From assembly GCA_024349245.1 (NCBI GenBank), contig JALDNG010000001.1:6840501-6904500 (forward strand): a stretch of 64,000 nucleotides of DNA. Reading direction: 5' to 3'. Below are positions 25,497 to 35,731 of this stretch, one piece after another (the stretch's first letter is position 1; each line of letters begins with the position of its first letter). The DNA comes from Neodontobutis hainanensis (lineage: Eukaryota; Chordata; Actinopteri; Gobiiformes; Odontobutidae). Below the pieces are notes generated by a model. That model saw nothing but the letters and a program-made list of their open reading frames with translations, was not told the DNA's origin and did no database searches. A program made the translations under genes and the position numbers.

Positions 25497-26770
25497 CACC
25501 ACTCCTGACCTGCTCAAATCCACCCAAAACACTCCTGAGAGAACAACAGGGCCAGCCTCTAGACCAACTGAAATCTCTAGCTCCTCCCCTCACACTTGGG
25601 AGGAACCTGCAGCGAGCCGTTACACAACTGTTACTACATCTGTTACCCACCCGCGAGACGAACTGGACCAACAAAAACCTGTTCAAACCCACCTGATACC
25701 CTCAAGACTGGCCTCTGACCGCACTGCCCTGTCGTCACCTGGGGCCAGTTTCACAAAGGCGTCTTAAACTATAGTCTTTAGATTTTCACCTTGCATTAGT
25801 TCGTCTCACAAGTCTTTTATTTTAAGCTGAAAATAAAAACGAATGCAGTCCAAGTGGGATTTATCTGGAAATACAACTGTTTGAACAAAGACGAGGCTTG
25901 GGCGAGTTGTTTTAAACTGGACTTAATTCTTATAAAAATCATTGAAGTTAACTCAAGTTCTGATCGACGGGAAGGGTCTAAAGCTAAAGAAACTGCCTTT
26001 TGTAAAACTGGCCCAGTTGTTATTTTAAAACCTGAATATAGTAACTACTGACATTAAAACTTCAGATCTGATGGAATTGGAAAATCTAATTTCATTTATT
26101 TTCTGGCCCCGTTCCAGATAAATCAAAATATATTCTATTTTTATTTAGTAGGAAACGTGTAGTTGTTTACATGTGAACACCTGAGTGATGTCACAGGTCA
26201 GTCTGGAGGGTAAGTGAAAAGGTAAAACTCTGGATGAAGCTGCTGTTCTAAGCAGAAGAGCATCACATGGTGGAGGGCTTTATACAAAAAATGAGGAATG
26301 TGACTATTTATTTGATAATTGTACAAATGCTAAAGCCAGGACTAGAAGCATGACTTGGACTAGGACTGGTTTCACAAAGATGGACTCGGATTTACACGTG
26401 GTTGCCTTAATTAGATAAAAAAAAAAAAGTTTTATTTTGACATTCATTTTTTAAATGGCTTTAGAAAAATGGTCTCTGGCCTTGGACGTTAATAAAGAAC
26501 CAATGCGACAATTGTCTTTGTGTTAAATCCTGGTCTGTCTTTTGTAAAAACTTGAGTCTTGTTTACTTTTATAATATTTAGTGGTGGGATGGTTTTTGCA
26601 AATCGATATTTTTCTGAAACAATTGCCACAATATGCCTTAAATGAAATAAAGGTGGTTATAAATGACGAGTGGGACCCGAATGTATTGAGCAGCTGTCTC
26701 ATTATGACAAGCGTTTGTATGTCTTGTTTGACCAAAAACTTAACCAAAACATATTTTTAATAATAAAATG
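25497..26770 (+). other. hsd17b12: hsd17b12 3' UTR and downstream
   Basis: Non-coding sequence after the TAG at 25494-25496. AATAAA-type signals occur near 25828, 26490, 26647 and 26761. The first would give a 3' UTR of about 0.35 kb and the later ones up to about 1.25 kb. Frames inside are short and unrelated to proteins I know. Confidence 0.5.
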
Positions 26771-26807
26771 TGCTTCTGTGTGAAATGTTTGCAGTTTATT
26801 GTATTTT

Positions 26808-27032
26808 CTTGTGTGTGTGTGTGTGTGTCTGTGTGTGTCTGTCTGTGTGTGTCTGTGTGTGTCTGTCTGTGTGTCTGTGTCTGTCAGTGTGTGTGTGTCT
26901 GTCTGTGTGTCTGTCAGTGTGTGTGTGTCTGTCTGTGTGTCTGTCAGTGTGTGTGTGTCTGTCTGTGTGTCTGTCAGTGTGTGTGTGTGTCAGTGTGTCT
27001 GTGTCAGTGTGTGTGTGTCAGTGTGTCAGTCA
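26808..27032. repeat. (TG)n / TGTC microsatellite
   Basis: About 225 bp of GTGTGTGTCTGTCTGTG with a higher-order unit of about 40 bp ending CTGTCAGTG. All three + frames stay open as Cys-Val or Ser-Val repeats; these are not genes. Confidence 0.93.
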
Positions 27033-27540
27033 CATCAGCATCAAACTATAAGAGATACACAAAACTGAAACATGGACCTCTCTGATGAGGTCCCAGTGAG
27101 GAGTCTGGTTTAAGATCATTTCTATAATGTTCTCTCCTACTTCCAACAAGGTCTGACATTGAATGATCTAAACCAACATTGAAAAGACTATAGTTGATGT
27201 TAAAAACATGTTTCACATTTTTAAAGTGAGCCAGTGTCTAACGGCCCTCCACAAACTGCCTGAAATGGAGCGGGTAAAAAAGAACTGTTCTAGAGATTGC
27301 TCTAGTAACAGATCTTGTGACACTTCATTTTAATATGTCACCTTCCATTGTTAATTTTTGTACCGTAGGTCAACGCTGAATAGTTTGTTCAGGGCTTTGA
27401 TTGTGACCACACTCATCAAGATAAAGTTAACATTAACAGTGACAAAACCAGAACACCTACTCAGGAGCGGCGGCTAGGTCCGGGTCAAACTATGATGTAA
27501 TCTATTTCACGTAAGGCCCGTTACACACACGTGAGAAACA
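27033..27540. other. intergenic, nothing recognised
   Basis: Unique-looking sequence between the microsatellite and the candidate alkbh3 promoter. I see no gene or repeat that I can support. Confidence 0.4.
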
Positions 27541-27626
27541 CACCGGAACCTTCTGTCCTCTCTGTTTCCATTTCCGGTGGGCTTTATTTTGCTGTGACTC
27601 AGACAGATGGCCGCTCTCTATCTCCG
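27541..27626 (+). promoter_or_regulatory. alkbh3: candidate alkbh3 promoter and non-coding first exon
   Basis: Two ETS-type elements (CACCGGAACC at 27541, TTTCCGGTG near 27571) precede ATGGCCGCTCTCTATCTCCG, which runs directly into a strong donor GTGAGT at 27627. The first coding alkbh3 exon (from 49723) opens with a good acceptor, so an upstream exon must exist. If this block is joined to it, the ATG at 27607 opens a nine-codon upstream frame ending at TAG before the real ATG at 49752. Nothing in the sequence proves the link. The alternative is a promoter at 49.4-49.7 kb. Confidence 0.35.
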
Positions 27627-28150
27627 GTGAGTTTATGAAATTAATGATTGTAAAATCTGTAAATATTAAATGAACCGTTTACATTCCGTTTTCAGCGAGA
27701 GTTCACGTGGTCGCCACTAAACGCTTCTGAAAATAGATACATTTTTCTAAAGTCTTTTGAAAACGTAATTATAAATTATAAAGTTTCTACCTCATAAGCT
27801 GTTTACTTTCAGTCTTTATAAGAAAAAGAGTAAACAGTAATATATAGTTATTGATGACACACATATGATGATATAATTTTGTTACTATTTCAGATTCGTT
27901 TTTTCCTTTTTTTCAATCCTACAAAAACCCTGGTCCAGCAGTACATTGTCACTCACAAATCCCTGATGGTCCCTGTGACGTAGCTGGCCGTTAGTGGTTG
28001 GAGTAGTGAGAAGAAAAACAGCATGCAGAGACAAAATGGCGTGGTCCACAACTTTTAATTTTCAATTATTTAAATTTACAAAAATAAAGTTCACTATTCC
28101 ATGGAGGCAGCAGCGCCGTGGCTTCTCCAATAGCAGAACAATAACAAGAA
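27627..28150. other. unique sequence before the DIRS element
   Basis: No gene that I can support. The exact outer edge of the DIRS element may lie within the last 100 bases of this stretch. Confidence 0.4.
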
Positions 28151-28480
28151 ACGAGAGTTACGTATGTAACTACGGTTCTATGAATCCCGGATGACCGCCA
28201 GGGGTGGTGCATTAAGCACTGAATGATCTTTGCGCATGCGCAGGTCGAGAATTTAATATCAACAAAGTCACTTGTGACCTCCCGGTGATCCACGTGGGGC
28301 TATTTAGTCACGTGATACCGGGAGCTCAGTCCCTTAACCTTCTTGCAAGTACAAGGATTCCGAGGGACTGACTGCCCTGGCAGTCATCTGGGATTCATAG
28401 AACCGTAGTTACATACATAACTCTCGTTCTATTTCATCCCTCCTGACCGCCAGGGGCGGTGCATTAAGCACTGGATGACG
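28151..28480. repeat. DIRS terminal inverted/direct repeat cluster
   Basis: The segment 28151-28189, starting AACGAGAGTTACGTATGTAA, is matched in inverted orientation at 28390-28428 with a single mismatch. Downstream of each arm lies a direct repeat starting GACCGCCAGGGG (28193-28227 and 28445-28480). Such repeats are expected at DIRS ends, where they allow circularisation and integration through the tyrosine recombinase. I did not find a clear matching copy near 49 kb. Confidence 0.75.
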
Positions 28481-28531
28481 TATACCAGCAAGGTCACGAG
28501 GAATCAGCAGACCCTAATCCAGCATACCTTA

Positions 28532-29692
28532 TCAGGACTTAGAAGTGTCCTGCCATAGAACTCCCTCCAGTGGATGGGGGGCGGCTATGTTCAGTCTGTA
28601 AAATCTGGTGAATGTATGCGGAGTAGTCCATGACACCACAGCACAGATTACTTCCAAAGGCACTCCAGTCATTGCTGCCCAGGAAGTGGTTATGCCCCTT
28701 GTAGAGTGACACCTCACTCCCACTGGTAGTGGTTGGCCACGGGCATTGTATGCCTGGGTAATTGTACTCACCACCCATTGCGCCATGCGTTGTTTAGACA
28801 GGGCCTGGCCCTTACAGGGACCAGAATAGCAAACAAACAGTCGGTTTGTTTTGCGCATTGCCGCGGTTGCCTTTATATACACATCTATTGCTCGGACAGG
28901 GCATAGATGCTCACACAATTCTCCTGTATCAAAGCGGGCCACCTGTAGCGGCTGAATACCTGTTGTCCCGGATGCCACCTTGGGAACAAAAGAGACATCC
29001 GGCCAAAGAGTGACCCCTGACTTGTCTGGGTTCCACCGACAGCAGGACTCATGCACAGACAGTGCCTGTAGTTCTCCAATACGTTTGGCAGAAACCATTG
29101 CTAATAAAAATTCAGTCTTCATAGACACCCATTTAATGCCTACTTCTGTCAAAGATTCAAACAGCGGTGACTTCAGGGCATCCAGGACCATGGTCAAGTC
29201 CCATGAAGGTACCACTGGCCGTGTAGGTGGGTGTAATCGCCGAGCACCCTTCAAAAATAAGGACACATGCCTATTACTTCCGACAGTCTTGCCATCGACT
29301 TCCATATGTTGACAGGAGATTGCTGCCACATATACCTTCAGTGTAGACGGTGACCGTCCCTGATTTAAGAGTCCTTTTAAAAACAATAGGATGGATGAAA
29401 TGCGACAGTCTACTGGATCCTGTCCCTTGTCACGACACCACCTCTCAAACAATTTCCATCGATTGTCATACAACAATTGTGTGGAGGGCGCCCAAGCATT
29501 TCTTATGGTATGCGCCACCTCCCCGCCAAACTCAGAGAAGCCCCATCCCGGCCCTGTAGCAGCCAGACCCACAGCTGGAGGCGATCGGGATTGGGATGTA
29601 ATATTCGTCACCCCATCTGTGACAAGAAATCTGTCCTGGAGGGGAGATGCATAGGGGAGCTGCAGCAGAGCCTGTGCAGCATTGGAAACCAC
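28532..29692 (-). CDS. DIRS tyrosine recombinase
   Basis: The 386-codon frame is the element's integrase. DIRS recombinases insert a circular DNA intermediate without duplicating the target. The catalytic set is visible: Arg204 in SAKRIGEL, His329-Ser-Thr-Arg332 in the HxxR box, and the nucleophile Tyr365 in FTRFYRLN. An N-terminal SAM-like DNA-binding part (about 60-155) precedes the catalytic domain. The frame begins as a continuation of the pol polyprotein, whose preceding part (to 29823, in another frame) stops at the provirus insertion. The recombinase domain itself looks intact. Confidence 0.88.
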   Translation of the reverse strand: MVSNAAQALLQLPYASPLQDRFLVTDGVTNITSQSRSPPAVGLAATGPGWGFSEFGGEVAHTIRNAWAPSTQLLYDNRWKLFERWCRDKGQDPVDCRISSILLFLKGLLNQGRSPSTLKVYVAAISCQHMEVDGKTVGSNRHVSLFLKGARRLHPPTRPVVPSWDLTMVLDALKSPLFESLTEVGIKWVSMKTEFLLAMVSAKRIGELQALSVHESCCRWNPDKSGVTLWPDVSFVPKVASGTTGIQPLQVARFDTGELCEHLCPVRAIDVYIKATAAMRKTNRLFVCYSGPCKGQALSKQRMAQWVVSTITQAYNARGQPLPVGVRCHSTRGITTSWAAMTGVPLEVICAVVSWTTPHTFTRFYRLNIAAPHPLEGVLWQDTSKS

Positions 29693-29823
29693 GTCCTCAC
29701 CGGCCAGTAAGGGGCCACCAGGAGGAGTCTGTGTCCCTCCTGAAGGACTCTCCGGAGTGTGTGGTCTATTAGAGGGAACGGAGGAAACGCGTACAGGAGC
29801 ACCTTCGGCCAGTCGTGCGCCAA
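29608..29823 (-). pseudogene. DIRS pol fragment between provirus and recombinase
   Basis: The 71-codon frame (MAHDWPKVLLYAFPPFPLI and onward) continues the DIRS pol sequence that breaks off at 45757 after FASRDATHCPRWFSL and SPLDLDG. The pieces lie on opposite sides of the provirus, which marks the insertion point inside pol. The frame changes again near 29610-29690 to reach the recombinase ORF. Confidence 0.8.
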
Positions 29824-29828
29824 CCCAT

Positions 29829-31778
29829 TGTAGTGAATATGGTCTCGTTGATGAATAATTAATATGAATATGAATTATGAAAATTAATAATTAATATTTT
29901 GTTTATGAAAATATTAATTTCTTTCGGGGCACCACCTTAGTTTTAATAGTTCTAAGGAAACTAATTGCGTTTGATAAGTCTCAATACTGAAGGAAATAAG
30001 TTCTAAACTCGTTTTCAGACCAAATCTACGTAAACATGAAACAAGGATGTCTTTATGGGTTTTATTAAAGATTATGCAAGATTAAATATATATGAATAAT
30101 AATGACATAAAATAAAACAAGATTATTGACAAGGTATTAGGTAACGAACATGAAAATAACAGTTAACAGGTCAATGCTATAACATTATGATGGCTTTGAT
30201 GGAACAGAAAGTTTAATTCCTTTGAATTTTATTAATTACTCGGAGTTCTTACGGAGAGAGAAGAAAGTTAAATGGCTTAGCTAAAAGGGACTATTGACGG
30301 CTGTTTGGAGATCGTAAAAAGGGAAAAGATGTGCGGTTGGACTTAATCACACAGGTTTTTATAACGCCAAGCTTGTGCCCAGTGTTCACTCACTCTGATG
30401 TGGTGGAAAGGTACCAGCGGTGCGGTTCGAAAAGTCCAAAGGATGCTTGAAATTCCCGGGTCGCGCTGGCTTCCGGCCGTATAGAGGCGTCACCGTGAAA
30501 GGGGTTGAGCTGGTAAGGCGGCGCCTTAGCAACAAAGCGTCCTGTGATTGTCCTCGAGGGTAAAGTGGACTTTACCCGTAGTTGAGAATAAAGTCTTTAA
30601 CAAAAGTGTTCGTTGAAGAAGCTTAAACTGGTCTTTTCTTGATTAACGAGGGCTGTTTGTTTAGCGGACTCGTTTTAACTTAAAGAACTACAAAATTTCC
30701 ACTTCCGTCGTGGTTACGTAGTTCCGTAAAAGTTTCCAAAACAAAATATCAAATGCGTTGAGTCGTCAAAAATAAAGTCACTTAACACAGGACTGTGTTA
30801 CGTGGTTTCAAGCTTAAAAGTTACGATAAATACAAAAACTTAGTAGAAAAGTAGACAAGATTACGCGAACAAGAGTGTGCAAAGCGTTGCGAAGAGTACA
30901 GAAACGAGTTTAACATGAAGAAGAAGCGAAGCTAAACTAGAATTTGTAAGAGAGCGATTTCCGGGCCGCGCACACTTTTGTACTGGCCGAAGAGAGGCGT
31001 GTTTACACACGTTTGGGGAACGAGGGGCGTTTACTGAAAGTTTAAGAAAGATAATAAAACCTTTCTCGTTCCATCAAATGAATAAACTTAGACACAATTT
31101 TAAAAGCGTATTGCTTCTGCATTGTATCATATCTGTACGTGAAATGTCTTTACGAACGTTTAGATATCAAACACATATATATTCGTTGTCATTTTCTGAA
31201 AACAAATTAATAATTAGTTTTTATTGTACAACACACTTATGCAAAGTAAAACAGAGTAACATCGTTATGTTTCTTGTCCTGTTGGATCCTGTTAAGGGAA
31301 AATGGTGAGGTTTGCATAGTTAAGAACAATCTTTAATACACGGTTACATTTTAGAGTAATCACTTTGGCTGGATTTCCGATGCAGCGTTGTTTCTCTGCT
31401 TGTCCAGCAGAGCGCACTGTTCAGTCATTTTGAGAATCCCGAACAAAGGCATTCCTTTCTCAGGTCTGGTGTGTTTCAATACACAAATCGTATATTTAAA
31501 TGTCCATTCTGGTGCCAGGGGGTCTGGTCGGCCAGAAGATAGCGGCTACAGGTCCTTTGAAGTACTGAAAAATAAAGCTGTAAATATAATTTCACTCTTG
31601 CGTGAACTCTTTAACACAACATACGAACATCTGGGCCAGATTAGCAAGGTGCTGCTAATCAAATCTCCTCAGTTCTGGATAAACAAAAACGGCCAGGTCT
31701 TTAAAAGTTCAGAGTTGTAAATTCTTTGGTCCTCTGAGAGGTGTTGGTTCCTGGGGGGTACTGCGGGATATCACTACA
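29829..31778 (-). repeat. provirus 3' LTR (1950 bp)
   Basis: It begins TGTAGTGATATCC and ends ATATTCACTACA on the - strand. A TATA-like TTATAAAAACC (near 30354-30364) splits it into a U3 of about 1.4 kb and R/U5 of about 0.5 kb. AATAAA (- strand) near 30223 and 30058 are candidate poly(A) signals. It matches the other LTR without any substitution I could see. Eleven small indels account exactly for the 20-bp length difference. Confidence 0.95.
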
Positions 31779-31790
31779 GTCCCCCCCTTT
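31779..31790 (-). other. polypurine tract of the provirus
   Basis: Read on the - strand, AAAGGGGGGAC lies directly against the start of the 3' LTR. This is the expected place for the plus-strand primer of reverse transcription. Confidence 0.85.
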
Positions 31791-32217
31791 CGGCAAAAGA
31801 CAGGTTCCAATGTCTTGTGCCGACTCCATCCTTGAAGTACCAGGACCAGGAAGCAAGTGACACGTTAAAGACACAGAGTTTGGCGTTATAACATGTGTAA
31901 TAATGGGAGCGTAGTTAGGGGAACACAAGTGTATTTAAGAGTGAAAGGGTTTTTCACTTGGGCAGCATTAAGTTGTTAGCTAAGGGAGGTAGATTGAGTT
32001 TATCATTTAAACGATGGACTTAATGGGAATAAAAGAACAAAAGAGTTATTTCATTTTAAATGGGTTTAGAGTTTATTAAATTGTTGATAATAAAAGAACA
32101 CACATTAAATGATAATAACTTTAAAGGGACATTGCATGCATTTTAGGGTTAAGGGTAGTCACAAAAGTTACATGAGGTATATATTGGTTATATTGAACAT
32201 ATATAACACATAGCACA
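31791..32217 (-). other. provirus segment between env and 3' LTR
   Basis: About 430 bases with no significant frame. It holds the end of the env transcript. I see no accessory gene. Confidence 0.5.
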
Positions 32218-34060
32218 TTAAACTGAATCTGTCAACCTCCGTATGACTGGGGTTGGTTCAGATTCTTCGGAAACAGAGAGATCTTGGTTAAATACATCGG
32301 CTTCAGGGGGTAATGGACTACCTGCAACGTTTTCTCTATTCCCAGGGCGGCGACGCACGATTCGTGCAACGCCCTGAGTACAGCGGTTTAAACGTGTTTT
32401 AAGGCGTTTTACGCTTCTAAGAAGCACGATGGTGATAATGATGGCCATGAAGTAACCTATTCCTACTGTGGCTGCAAGAACAGTGTCGGGAGTTGACCAG
32501 GCATACATAATGGGTTGAATAGGAGCTTGTTGTTTTTGCTCTATTTCCTTTAACACATTATCAAGGGGTGCAATGTCAATGGTTCTGCTACCTTCAAACT
32601 GGATTTGATAGAGTGTAGCAGGGTGTATTTCGAGAGGATGGGTTGAAAAGAAATCTGATATTTCTATTTCACTCTCGTATTGGTCAGCGTCAAGGTGGTA
32701 CAAGGCGACGTCCCCAATGTGAAGAATTGCGTTTTGGGGTACATCTACCCAGAAAGTTTGGTCGGGCAAGTTAACACGGGATGAGGTGTCGTGCTGATCG
32801 TAAGTCAGCATTCCGTCTGGAAGAGGGGTGTTTACTAGCCAGCGGTTACCGATGATCTCTGCTTGAGTGACGGTAACTTGGTGGCGAGCCGTGATTGTCG
32901 TTGGACATCTGGCTTGAGGGCTCATAGGCTTAAGGCCACAGATCCCGTCGGTGTTGTCCCGAACAAAGGGTTTACTGGGACATAGGTAGTGTATGTCCTT
33001 GGTTAGGTGCACATGCGTAAATTAGGGGCCAGGTACAAATCTGGATTGGCATCATGGTATGCCACTACTGAAGGAGTGTGCACTTTAACGCATGCGTGTC
33101 TCCGTGCCAGGACCCGGCGTTTACGACGTCTTTAAGACGATAGATGTTCTGGGATTCAATGATAGGCAGATTTAGAATAAAAGCCATTTCCGGAACTCTG
33201 GGTTGACGTAAATGGGCACGGCACTACCTAAAGTGTACGCTAAATGGGCCTGAAGTGGGGTTACAAGATCTCTAGTGGCGGTTCCAAGGAGGGATTGTAC
33301 TAGTGACAGAGGGATAAGGTAGGGTGGAATTCTTCCCATGGCTAAGCTGTCCACTGAAGAGCTTATGTCTCGGAGCATGTCATCCATTAGTGCGGTGACT
33401 ACTTGTGCTTACGTAGTCCACCTGGAAAAGGGTCATAAGTAACTCTACAGCTCGGTGGGTTTTGTTTAGAGCTTCACTGTGTGTGTTTACCACCAACACA
33501 GTGTCCTTCAACGTTTTACCTACTGTTTGGAGTTGCTGTTGTTGCTGAATGATCTGCGCTCTGATGTCAGGGATTTCAGCCTGTAATTCTGAGACATGTC
33601 TCTTGACCGTGGAGATGCTAACAGTATTGACTGTGGACAACCCGAGGTTAAACAAGGTACCCACAGCAGCCGCTGCAACAAGAAGTCCTCCTATAAACCG
33701 TTTAGACCTTTGATTAGCTCCAGTGAGTTCAGCCTGAGTAATTGTAAATTTCTCGAGCTGGTTAAGCATGTGGGAAATATCAGTTTCAGCGTGGTTAAGA
33801 ATAGAGGTGGTCCAGCTAGCGCCGGCCCAACTGGTGAGCCCTTGAGTGGCTCGGACGTGTTTCCGATACACGTCGTTTGGGTTTAACCTGACAAAAACCC
33901 TTTGGGTATGCAGGCGACAGTTTGTGATCAACAGTCCGGGTTGGTCCTTTAAAACGATCCCGGCTGTTGGTCCGGGCTCTATAAGATCTGGTGATCCCAT
34001 GCCCATAAGGCTGGTGATCAGAAGGAGTATCGTCCACATCATCCTGGTGAGAGAGAGAGA
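32218..34060 (-). pseudogene. env: env, class I fusion glycoprotein of mononegavirus type (broken)
   Basis: Three consecutive frames (33380-34090, 33172-33387, 32218-33012) make up one envelope gene with frame changes near 33390 and between 33170 and 33010. The first has a signal-peptide-like segment (about 18-32), a short N-terminal part and a furin-type RSKR (128-131). A hydrophobic fusion peptide (FIGGLLVAAAAVGTLFNLG) follows at once, then a Gln-rich heptad-repeat region (about 155-215). The last frame has Cys residues, one membrane span (about 177-198) and a 66-residue tail. A short piece before the cleavage site and a long one after it is the F2-F1 plan of paramyxo- and pneumoviruses. 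Retroviral Env instead has a long SU. Membrane fusion is inferred from layout. Confidence 0.8.
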
Positions 34061-34225
34061 ACTTTTTAGTAATGGTTTCATTGACAGCAAATACCGGAAT
34101 TATCAGTTATAGTTGTTAAATTACTCACAGTTACCACTTAAAAAGAAGGAAAGGAAAAGTGTTAGGAGATCAGAGTTAGAGGTTAATTGTTAGTGGTTAC
34201 TGCAAGTTAAGGGATCTGTTTGAGA

Positions 34226-35415
34226 CTACTTGGGAGCGTGAACGTCCCCTGTAGATCCCATGGGGGTTTTGTGCAACTTTATCTGGTTGCGGTGTATCCA
34301 CTTGAGAGTGGGTTCCTTTCTCCCTTTGGTGATCTTTATCTGATACACCACCGGGGATAGTTTGTTGACAATGGTGTACGGTCCTGCCCAACGCGGGAGG
34401 AATTTCCGCGTCAGTCGGTTGGTACCACCTTTTGTTTGTCCAGTGAGTTGACTGAACATGTAGTACCACACTTTGTCTCCCACCTGTAGCTCGTCCCTAG
34501 ATGACTTTTGGTCATAATAGGCCTTACGTCCTTCTACACTTTTGCCTAGTTTTTCTTGGGCAAAGGCGAAGGTGGTTTTCAGGTGTGCTTGGAGATCAGC
34601 CATGTACTGGTGTGTGGTATAGGCCGTAGCTATGTTAGCCTCTCCTGGCTGATACAGTAAATGTAGGGGAAGCGTCATCTGCCTACCGGTCATGAGCTCA
34701 AACGGGGAGACTCCGGTCGCCGTGTGTGGCGTGGCTCTGATAGCCATCAGGACCAAGGGCAGTTTGACGTCCCAGTCTCGGTGATTAGATGCGACATATT
34801 TCTTTAGGATGTCGATCACCGTTCGGTTTGCTCTTTCTACTTGGCCTGAGGACTGGGGTGGTGGCTGACGTGGAATTTTGCTTTCACGCCCATGGTTTGC
34901 CACAGTTGTCCCATCACCTCGGCTGTGAAGTGAGTACCACGGTCAGAATCGACCTTACAGGGTAAGCCGAATCTGGAGAACACGTGGTTCATGAGTAGAA
35001 AGGCCGTGGTCTGTGCCGTGTCGTTTGGGGCTGGAAGTCCTTCCACCCATTTAGTGAAGGCACAGGTGACCATTAGGATGTATTTGTTGCCCCTTGTTGA
35101 TTTAGTCAAGGGTCCCATCCAATCGATTTGGAGGTCAGACCACGGAAAAGAAATGCCCCTTCTTTGTAAGGGTGCACGATGGAGTGGTCTTGTCGGTTGA
35201 AACTGGCAGCATACTAGGCAGCCTTTGATGTATTCTGCCACGCCCATTTGCATATGTGGCCAGTATGCCACTTGTTGGAGTGCCTGGTGTGTTGCGCGAA
35301 CACCTCTGTGGCCTGCTACAGGAGCGTCATGTGCGTGCGTTAGCATGACCCCCCTTAGGCTCTGAGGCACTACGAACGCAGGTGAAGTGAGGGTGTCAGA
35401 GGCGTGAACAAGCAA
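34226..35415 (-). pseudogene. pol: pol integrase (frameshifted)
   Basis: Two overlapping frames (34837-35415 and 34226-34903) together cover one integrase. The first has a zinc-binding HHCC region (His29/His36, Cys66/Cys69) and two catalytic Asp (QIDWMGP, Asp98; SDRGTHF, Asp158). The second has the catalytic Glu (GQVERANR, Glu23) and a C-terminal GPY module (RWAGPYTIV, about 172-180). The spacing fits DD35E. The break lies near 34860, between the second Asp and the Glu. The enzyme would insert viral DNA; this copy is interrupted as assembled. Confidence 0.9.
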
Positions 35416-35731
35416 GCCATGACGCAGGTGGAGTCGAGCGCACCGCCCATAGCTTTTAAGATAAGCGTCGGAGGAAAAATCAGTGTCTGATGGGGTTAGA
35501 CACCGGGTCTGAAAGGTAAAGAATCAGTTTGTGGATTGCCGAGTCCGCTGCTTGAAGGGCAACGAGGTCGGAACCAGCGAAAGAAAGAGAGGAAGTCGAT
35601 CGTCTGCGGGGCCGGAGCCGAGGCATCGCTTGCGGTCGTTTTAGACCGGGTAACCAGACAGACAGAATGGGTGGGTTGGGTGGGAAGGGGTCGATCGCAC
35701 GAGGGTTCTGGCTGGAAATGCCAGAGCGCAC
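35416..35731 (-). pseudogene. pol: pol linker between RNase H and integrase
   Basis: After the second RNase H the pol frame ends near 35641. The sequence goes on in another frame (35480-35731, Pro- and Arg-rich) and then changes again before the integrase at 35415. No domain is recognised in it. The frame changes may be real mutations or assembly indels. Confidence 0.6.

Noticed and set aside
26768..27085. Cys-Val and Ser-Val rich frames
   Set aside because: Translation of a TG/TCTG microsatellite.
31078..31308. 76-codon + strand frame in both LTRs (also 45057-45287)
   Set aside because: AT-rich chance frame without recognisable features, duplicated only because it lies in the LTR.
31388..31720. 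110-codon + strand frame in the LTR, repeated at 45366-45698, as a possible antisense viral gene
   Set aside because: It is the same sequence because the LTRs are copies; there is no known motif, and LTRs of this length carry frames of this size by chance. Expression data would be needed.
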